A stretch of DNA of 64,000 nt from Diatrype stigma (taxonomy: Eukaryota; Ascomycota; Sordariomycetes; Xylariales; Diatrypaceae): contig JAKJXP020000066.1 of NCBI GenBank assembly GCA_022225965.2, forward strand, positions 62,001 to 126,000, read 5' to 3'. Both the position numbers and the translations under genes were made by a program. The notes beneath the pieces were generated by a model that saw only the letters and a program-made list of their open reading frames with translations, made no database searches and was not told the DNA's origin. This document shows, piece by piece, positions 57,718 to 64,000 of the stretch (its first letter is position 1; each line of letters starts with the position of its first letter).

Positions 57718-58325
57718 TCATTGCTTAACGGCGATGTTTACTGTGGGATCGATGTGTAGGTAGATGATTATGGTCCATACCTATATCAATTGCTGAATCT
57801 CGTTTCATTCATGCATGTCATGAGAACATAATGATAGGTGATGGCTCATGGTAACATGCCCGATAGTCATCATGCGATATTAGACTCACGCAATACGAGA
57901 CGGATACAGTACCCTGTTGTCCCTCGCTACTAGAAACCCTTTGGGTAAGGAAACGACTTAGTATCACTAGGTAGAGATCATTGAGATTCTCCGAGGTCAT
58001 GGTCAAAGTCTACACACAATGAACCTCTTAGTACACTCATGATATTAGACCTCTGCTACGCCCTACGAACGTCACCATCAAGTCTGAAAGTAGAATGATA
58101 CCAAATCTAAGTTCCGTTTGCACGGGAAAAAGTTGAAGCGAATAGCTCTGTATGTAACTGGGGTTGATATATACATGTGTTTTGCGGGGGGGATACGTGA
58201 CTTTTTCTTCTCCCTTCCATATTTGGCTACGTTGGGTTGTGGGCAATCTGACTGCGTAGCTCGGAGATCCTTCACCATGTGTGTTTCCTCCGTCATTCGG
58301 GGGTAACCTCGAGGGCGAGGGTCCC
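57718..58325. other. Intergenic between the convergent GH35 and GH7 genes
   Basis: About 0.6 kb of 3' flanking sequence of two converging genes. No gene is seen. Confidence 0.65.
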
Positions 58326-59884
58326 TTAGACGGCGACGGTGGAGCCAACGGGTCCGAAGCGGATGTTGGACCAGATGACCTGCCTGTGAAGAGTAAGCAT
58401 TTGAGTATCGGGTGAAAGGAGTGGTAGGGTGGCAGTGGGGGACATACGCATCGGGGAAGTCGGCCTCGACGTCCGCAGGGACACCGGAGTCTTGCGCGCA
58501 GTCACCGCGGGCAGCGCCGGGCGAGCCCTCCTTCTCAGGGGGGTAGGTGGAGTCGAGCCAGAGCATGTTGGCGTAGTGGTCGTCCCAGATGGACATGACG
58601 AGGACCAGGGGAAGGCTCAGGGCGTCGTGGAGCTGGTCGAATCCGCCAACCTCCGAGAAGCGGTTGCGGTCGTCGAAGAGCGTGAACACGGCGTCGCAGT
58701 ACTCGGGCGTGATGTTGCTGCTGGCGGGGAGACCGTCGTAGGTGGGACCGGGGATCTCGATCTTCTTGCCGTCTTGGACGAAGAACTGGGTGAGCTTGTT
58801 CTCCTCGAATTGAGTGACAACGCTATATATCGGGTGGAGGGTTGAGTTAGCGATGAGCCACGAGAGAGAGAGAGGGAGAGAGAGAATCGGGTGCAAACGG
58901 GCGGCGGAACTTACGTGAACACCTTGCTAGTGTCGACGGTCTTGCCCTTGCCGTAGAAGTCGGTGTTGCCCATGCGGTACGGGTTGTAGTCGCAGCCGTT
59001 GGCATCGCAGTTTCCGGCGAATCGGTCGTCCGAGTAAGTACCACCGCAGTTGTCCGTCTCGCAGACGTGGTACTCGTTCTCCGTGCAAGGGTGGGGGGTG
59101 AAAGCGAAAGAGTGGGAGTTAGACTCCCAGACATCGATCTCAGCGCAGCAACCACCCATAGGTCCGACACCGGCGTTGGCATCGTTGGTCGACGGCTCCC
59201 AGCCCTCGACGTTACCCTTCACCAAGTTGTGTTAGCCGAGTGCTTCGGGAGGAACAAAAAGGGACAACCGATGCAACGTACCTTGCCACCGACGAACTTG
59301 AGATCACGAGCGCACTGGGCATCGCAGTAGCCGGTACCGTACTTGGCACCAGCGGCGTTGGACGGGAAGCTGGCCATACCACCATCCTCCTCCATGGCGA
59401 CGAAGTAGAGGGCAGCGTTAAGACCGCAATCCACTGTGGACAGGTCGACGTCGAAGGCGAACTCGTTGCCCAGGAGAGAGAAGGTCTGGTACGAGCTGTC
59501 GCCGTTCATCAGGTAGAAGCGGGAGCCGATGTTGGTGCCGTACTCGTGCTTGGTGAGGAACTTGAGGGTGAGCGCATCGCCGTCGGTGGTGGCACCGTAG
59601 GTCTTCTCGTACGTGGCCCCCTCGAGGGCGCAGTTCTCAGCGCAGTCCTCGGCGGTGGTGCAGACGTCGGTCCACTCGTTGCCATCGTAGCAGTTCTCGG
59701 TGCCGCCCACCTCGTGGAGCCAGCGCCAGTTGGCGTCGATGACGACCTCGGCGTCGGTCGAGGTGCAGCTCCCGCCGCTGGTGCACTTGCTCCAGGAGAG
59801 CTTGGGGTGGGTCTCGTCCTGCTGGTCACCGGCTTGTTGGGCGGCGACGAGGCCGACCAGGCTTGCTGCGATCAAGGCATACAT
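58326..59884 (-). CDS. Cellobiohydrolase, glycoside hydrolase family 7 (no CBM)
   Basis: Four exons: 59884-59282, 59216-58915, 58822-58448 and 58383-58326, with GT-AG introns of 65, 92 and 64 nt; 445 residues. Signal peptide [19 protein letters not shown]. The GH7 core is complete: [57 protein letters not shown], and the catalytic centre EIDVWE with nucleophile E227, D229 and acid/base E232. It then has [13 protein letters not shown], many paired cysteines, and ends [18 protein letters not shown]. The enzyme cleaves cellobiose units from the reducing ends of cellulose outside the cell. There is no linker or family-1 cellulose-binding module; the protein stops right after the core. A TATA-like CTATAACTAC lies about 110 bases upstream of the ATG. 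Loop residues YDGLPASSN and GFDQLH agree with a cellobiohydrolase and not an endoglucanase, but this is by eye. Confidence 0.95.
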
Positions 59885-62800
59885 CGTAGTCGTGCAACTC
59901 CCTTCTTTGAAAGTTATAGGTAGACGTCTGGTGGTTTAGAGAACGACTTGATCACCAGATGGAACGAGAGAGAACTCGGGGTCCCGAGCGGTAGTTATAG
60001 CACCAGTTTGGCAGCATCCCTGGTGCTGCGACGTCGCTACGGCATCATCGGTATGTGCTCGCGCTCATGGTCGATGGCAAAAGTTGGGCGCATCTGGGGG
60101 ATTTCGGGTCGAATCCCGAACTGCCAGATATACTGACGTTCCGGCGGCAACTATCCATTAGGTACGGCGCTACCGCTTTCGTCAAGTAGATTGGCCCTGC
60201 ATCTGAAGATCAGATCTATGGCGTCCTAGTCGTGGAGATGTTTCTGGCCCCCCCTTCGGAGCATGGTGCACAGGATGTCCATTTTGGGCACGACCCCTTG
60301 CCACCTACAGGGGCGCCTATATGTGGAGAAATATTGAGGCACGGATTAGGGTTGCAAGCCACTTAAAGTACCACGTTCCTGAGCGAGAGGCTCGGCTCTG
60401 ATTCGATGAGACGCACTATGAGAGAGTGGTAGACCCGTATAATCCCCACGGGGGGCCAAGACAACGATTGATGAAACTGACGCAGGACACAGCAGTGCGC
60501 ATAAAAGGGCTAGACTCTCGAACTTGCGATTTACCTCTCTAGGTGGCATTGTACTATTGAGATACGAAGTGAGGTAGCCCGACCCAGCCAAACTGGATTT
60601 GGCTGCGGCCTTCACAGAGTGGTGGACTATACCAAAATAAACCGACAGGGCCTGGTTTGTAGTATAATATAGGGAAATTGCAAGGTATCATCTCTAACGC
60701 TCCGCCTGCCTGCTTGTAGTAGGTGAGCATCTAGGTCAGCCCAAGTGTGCCTGGTGCAAGATGATCCTCTTGATCGACCTAACTGCATGGTATTCAGGGC
60801 CGGCAGCACACGGGTCCGCCAAGCGCTTAGCGACTCCCGTCTTACTCCGAATCTAAATAGCATCTAGTCAATCTTCTGGAGTTCAAGTTAACGACGCTCG
60901 TCAGCACGTTCAACCGGTCGACTGCTTCTTGAGGAATTGGGTGTACAGGGTGTAAAGAACTGAGATTATTTCATGTTGTAAAATAATGCACCTAGACAGT
61001 AGTCACGATGCTGCATCGTACCACAAGGTGATGATTTTCCAGTTCGTCGGCCCATTCTAGTATATAATAGTCTGGCGCACATATAGTAATTAATTGCCGG
61101 CGGAGGGTCCCCGGACCCCAGAAAGAGGGGTCGTGAAAAAAACAATTTCAGGCTTTACCACACCTGTGACCTATCACGGGAGCCCAGTCTTGTCGAATTC
61201 ATTGGCTCCGGGCCCTGTCCACATTTGTGTTTTGTTAATTTAGCCACTTATACGAATATTTCTCCCCAAAGCCCCAGTCAGGGGGCTTGTAAGTCTCTGC
61301 AGACCACACGAATCTGGAACTTCTAAACCTAACGATCGTTTCCCCCTATGGTCTTTGCGCCCTTCGGATTGGCTCCCGAGAAGTGTGGAAGCCGATCCGT
61401 AGTGGCCGTCGACGGAATCTGGTCCCCCGAAGTTCACAAGGAGCTGTAGTACGCTTTAACGTTCATTTCTTCAATTTGCTCCGTCGATATCGAATGTTAT
61501 ACCGAGGCGAGTGAGAGAACTTAGCACCAGGCCAACATATTTGCTACATATTAATTCATTGAAGCACTATAGTCCAAGCGTCCGTTGACGGAAGAAATCC
61601 AGCCATATAGTCGGCTGCACAGATAGCGGTATTGACATTAGCTGAATATTCTATATATCTTGCTAATGAGAATTGCTAAGGGGCCTTTTTCACTTGCTGG
61701 GCGATCTCAAACTATACAGTTACAAGAGGTGCTGTACCTAGTCTTGGAAGTGGGCGATGTTGCACTTCGGAGAATAGCTAAGGCAACATTAGGGCTGCAA
61801 AAGGCAACATCGGAAGTCCTTCCATGTGGGTTTGATATATAAGTCTTGTCTCCTATCGGCTCAAATACTGTATAGTGGCCAATGCAGTGCATGGAAGATC
61901 AATAATATCGAAGTTGTAAGACCGTAGCCCTTTCGGGCCCCTTTCTTGACTAGCCATGAAGACCCGTTACATAACTCCCCTCGGAGATTTCGGTAGCCTG
62001 AGGAGATCGACTATCCTCCATTTGGTCCTCTGTCACGACGCAGCATGCATGTCATGATCGTCAGCGGCCTTTGCCACACGCTGTAATCGCGATTGTATCG
62101 CCCATTATCCCGATTCTGAACAATACCATAGCGACGGCGTCTTTCCTTGTAGCAGGACTGGTTCTAGATATGTTGTTGTTGTATCACAACATATTCTCAA
62201 GACAGTGTGTCCGATACACGGTCTCTAGACAATGTGAACCCCATCTGACAAATTCCGATTTTCAAATTGTCTTTTCAAACTATTGGAGATGCTAGATATT
62301 GCACCGTCGATATGTTATATGCGGCAACCTTCACAAGCATGTCTTGTTTCGAGTCTGGTAATAATTCTTGGTTTACAGGCGAAAAACTGAATATTTGCGT
62401 TGTGCTATATTAGTATTAGTCAGAGATGTAAAGGTCAGCTCCGTAGCTCAACTAGCTATTTCGATCTATGCTGTGATAGGCTCTATAATATGGCATACTA
62501 AATAGTCATGGAAATGTGCTTCCGGTCATCAAAACCTCCAATAATGATGGATGGAAATAGATGATTGTCTTCTGGCAGACTGAACACCTAATGGCACCTT
62601 CTTGAGTATATACCCCCTTTTCGGTCAAAGGGCGAGACGATAGGAGAGATTGCAAAGGTCTTTGCGTTCTCACGTGTGTTGTGCTGGGATTCGAGTTAAC
62701 ACTTCATTTTACCATCTGATGTCTAATACCACACCTTTCGTACGTTTTCTCCCTGCGTAGTCCTTATTGATCGTGTTATCAATCCCGGAATCCTGAGACA

Positions 62801-63100
62801 TTTGAGGCGACAGGTTGGCACCTTCCTACCAACCCGCACTTATAAAAGACGTCCTGGTTAATAATTGCTAGAAATATGAACTTGGTTCAGTTATCAACAC
62901 AATTTACCATATCCACTCTATCAATGAATATAGGCTAAACCGATGAAGTTAAAGCTTCCTATTGCGCTTGCAGGTAGCTTGAAAACTATAAGTATGATAT
63001 TGCACTAGCACCCTAACGCAAAGTATTTAGCCTAGAGCAGCAAAAGCTGATTTCCTTTAGCTTTAATAACCTTCATTAATACAGCTTCCTTTTTCCGCAT
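59885..63100. other. Gene-free region upstream of the GH7 gene
   Basis: About 3.2 kb including the GH7 promoter. Open frames are all under 90 codons with no recognisable domain. A TTAGCC word (complement GGCTAA, a motif bound by xylanase/cellulase regulators of the XlnR/Xyr1 type) occurs near 61242, about 1.35 kb from the GH7 start; whether it is used is unknown. Short palindromes such as GGGTCCCCGGACCC occur near 61105. Confidence 0.5.
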
Positions 63101-63179
63101 TGCAATGCCCGTCCATTAGGTTATGAGCCTTCTGAGCTTCCAAAGGCTTCGCCCGTAACCTCCTTTTTTCATCTTTTGA

Positions 63180-64000
63180 TGCCATCGTCGGATTTTTCCG
63201 TTTCGAAACCCGAACGGCCGGGTAGGCGCTGCTGTTAAATAACTACTGTCCGGGCTGCTATAATTTAATAATTCATTAAATTCATTAAATTCATTATATC
63301 AACAGCCGTTACTTTTTTTTATAAAGCAACGGAAGTGCCATATAAGCCCCCTTTAGCAATTATTACCAGACTTCCTTTATTTTTCGAATTCGGGTTCGAA
63401 ATTCGTCGTATAAAACCGGTTAGGTTTAAACCGTTTAAACAAGCCTTCGAAAAAAGCTTCCTTATTAAAGCATTCGGATTTCGAATTGCCTTCCAGCCGT
63501 ATTCGAACTGCCCTTTTTAGCCGGATTCGAGCTGTTTTCCTTCTTTTCTGTAATATTCGAATTATAGGAAAATTTTTACCGTTAACGCTTTAATATATAT
63601 ATAAGTCGCAATTATTTAAATTCCTTTTATTTATTTACCTTTTAATTCCTTTATAATTGCAATTTCTTTATTTTTATAATTGCAATTCCTTTAATTTCTT
63701 TATTTTATTTTGTAATTCCTTTGTAATTATAATTGCACTTTTATTTTTTTACCTTTTTTTATTAAGCCACCTTCGTTATAACAGCTTATTTAATATATAC
63801 TTTTCCTTCCGTCCTGCAGCTACGGAACAAAAGCAACTTAATTAAATAAAAGCTGAACGTACTTTAATAAGCCAAATATAACGACCTTACTGCTTTTTTC
63901 GAATCCAACGTATTAAAACCTATAAGTAACGATGCCGAAAAAAAGCTTCTTTAGCGCCGCTAACGAATCCACGTAATGGCGTTAATAACCTTTATAATTT
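63180..64000. repeat. Second AT-rich RIP-type block, cut by the window end
   Basis: From about 63240 the sequence becomes AT-rich with frequent TTAA/TTCGAA words, CpG retained and few CpA/TpG, as in the left block. A minus-strand fragment at 63183-63060 is less mutated and reads MASKDEKRRLRAKPLEA then DGHCNAEKGSC before a stop; it may be the start of a repeat-borne protein, not identified. The block continues beyond the window. Confidence 0.6.

Noticed and set aside
60104..60122. T-arm-like word TTCGGGTCGAATCCCGAA suggesting a tRNA
   Set aside because: The loop is too short for a T arm and no matching acceptor, D or anticodon stem is found around it.

Overview
The window looks like nuclear DNA of a filamentous ascomycete (Pezizomycotina), most likely a Sordariomycete. 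The grounds are: genes broken by short introns of about 50-160 nt; a COT-1 (NDR) kinase very close to the Neurospora type; a fungal GH7 cellobiohydrolase and other plant-wall enzymes; an intron-containing tRNA-Pro; and AT-rich blocks in which CpA/TpG looks depleted while CpG survives, the mark of repeat-induced point mutation (RIP). The species cannot be named from the sequence alone.

Layout. 1-2.2 kb: mixed-composition DNA without a recognisable gene. 2.2-11.1 kb: an AT-rich RIP block with stop-riddled transposon-like relics, trinucleotide repeats, a two-tier minisatellite (52-bp and 63-bp units) and a decayed DUF6589-like gene on the minus strand. 11.2-20 kb: a long gene-free but not RIP-ruined stretch with microsatellites. 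20-25 kb: a Clg1-type cyclin with a long leader, then a split tRNA-Pro(AGG). 25.4-29.9 kb: two secreted-enzyme genes on the minus strand, GH43-like and GMC oxidoreductase. 30.7 kb: a 10-N assembly gap between homopolymer G and C. 33-42 kb: a housekeeping block of cot-1, SF3A2/prp11, TIM54 and a FAM192A/NIP30 homologue. 42.6-43.3 kb: a short non-coding element with about 101-bp inverted arms. 43.4-50.6 kb: DHA1 MFS transporter, NmrA-like NAD(P)-binding protein and BBE-type FAD oxidase. 52.7-54.6 kb: an Ish1/Msc1 stress protein. 55.4-57.7 kb: GH35 beta-galactosidase. 58.3-59.9 kb: GH7 cellobiohydrolase without a CBM. 60-63 kb: no gene seen. 63.2-64 kb: a second AT-rich RIP-type block.

How the genes fit together. 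GH43, GMC/AA3, GH35 and GH7 are all secreted or apparently secreted and fit plant-biomass breakdown. The kinase, splicing, import and NIP30-like genes are core cell functions. MFS, NmrA-like and BBE oxidase genes sit side by side and resemble accessory genes of a metabolite pathway or detoxification, but no backbone synthase is present. Intron-exon structures were built by eye from splice signals and reading-frame continuity; each spliced model closes in frame. No database search was possible.
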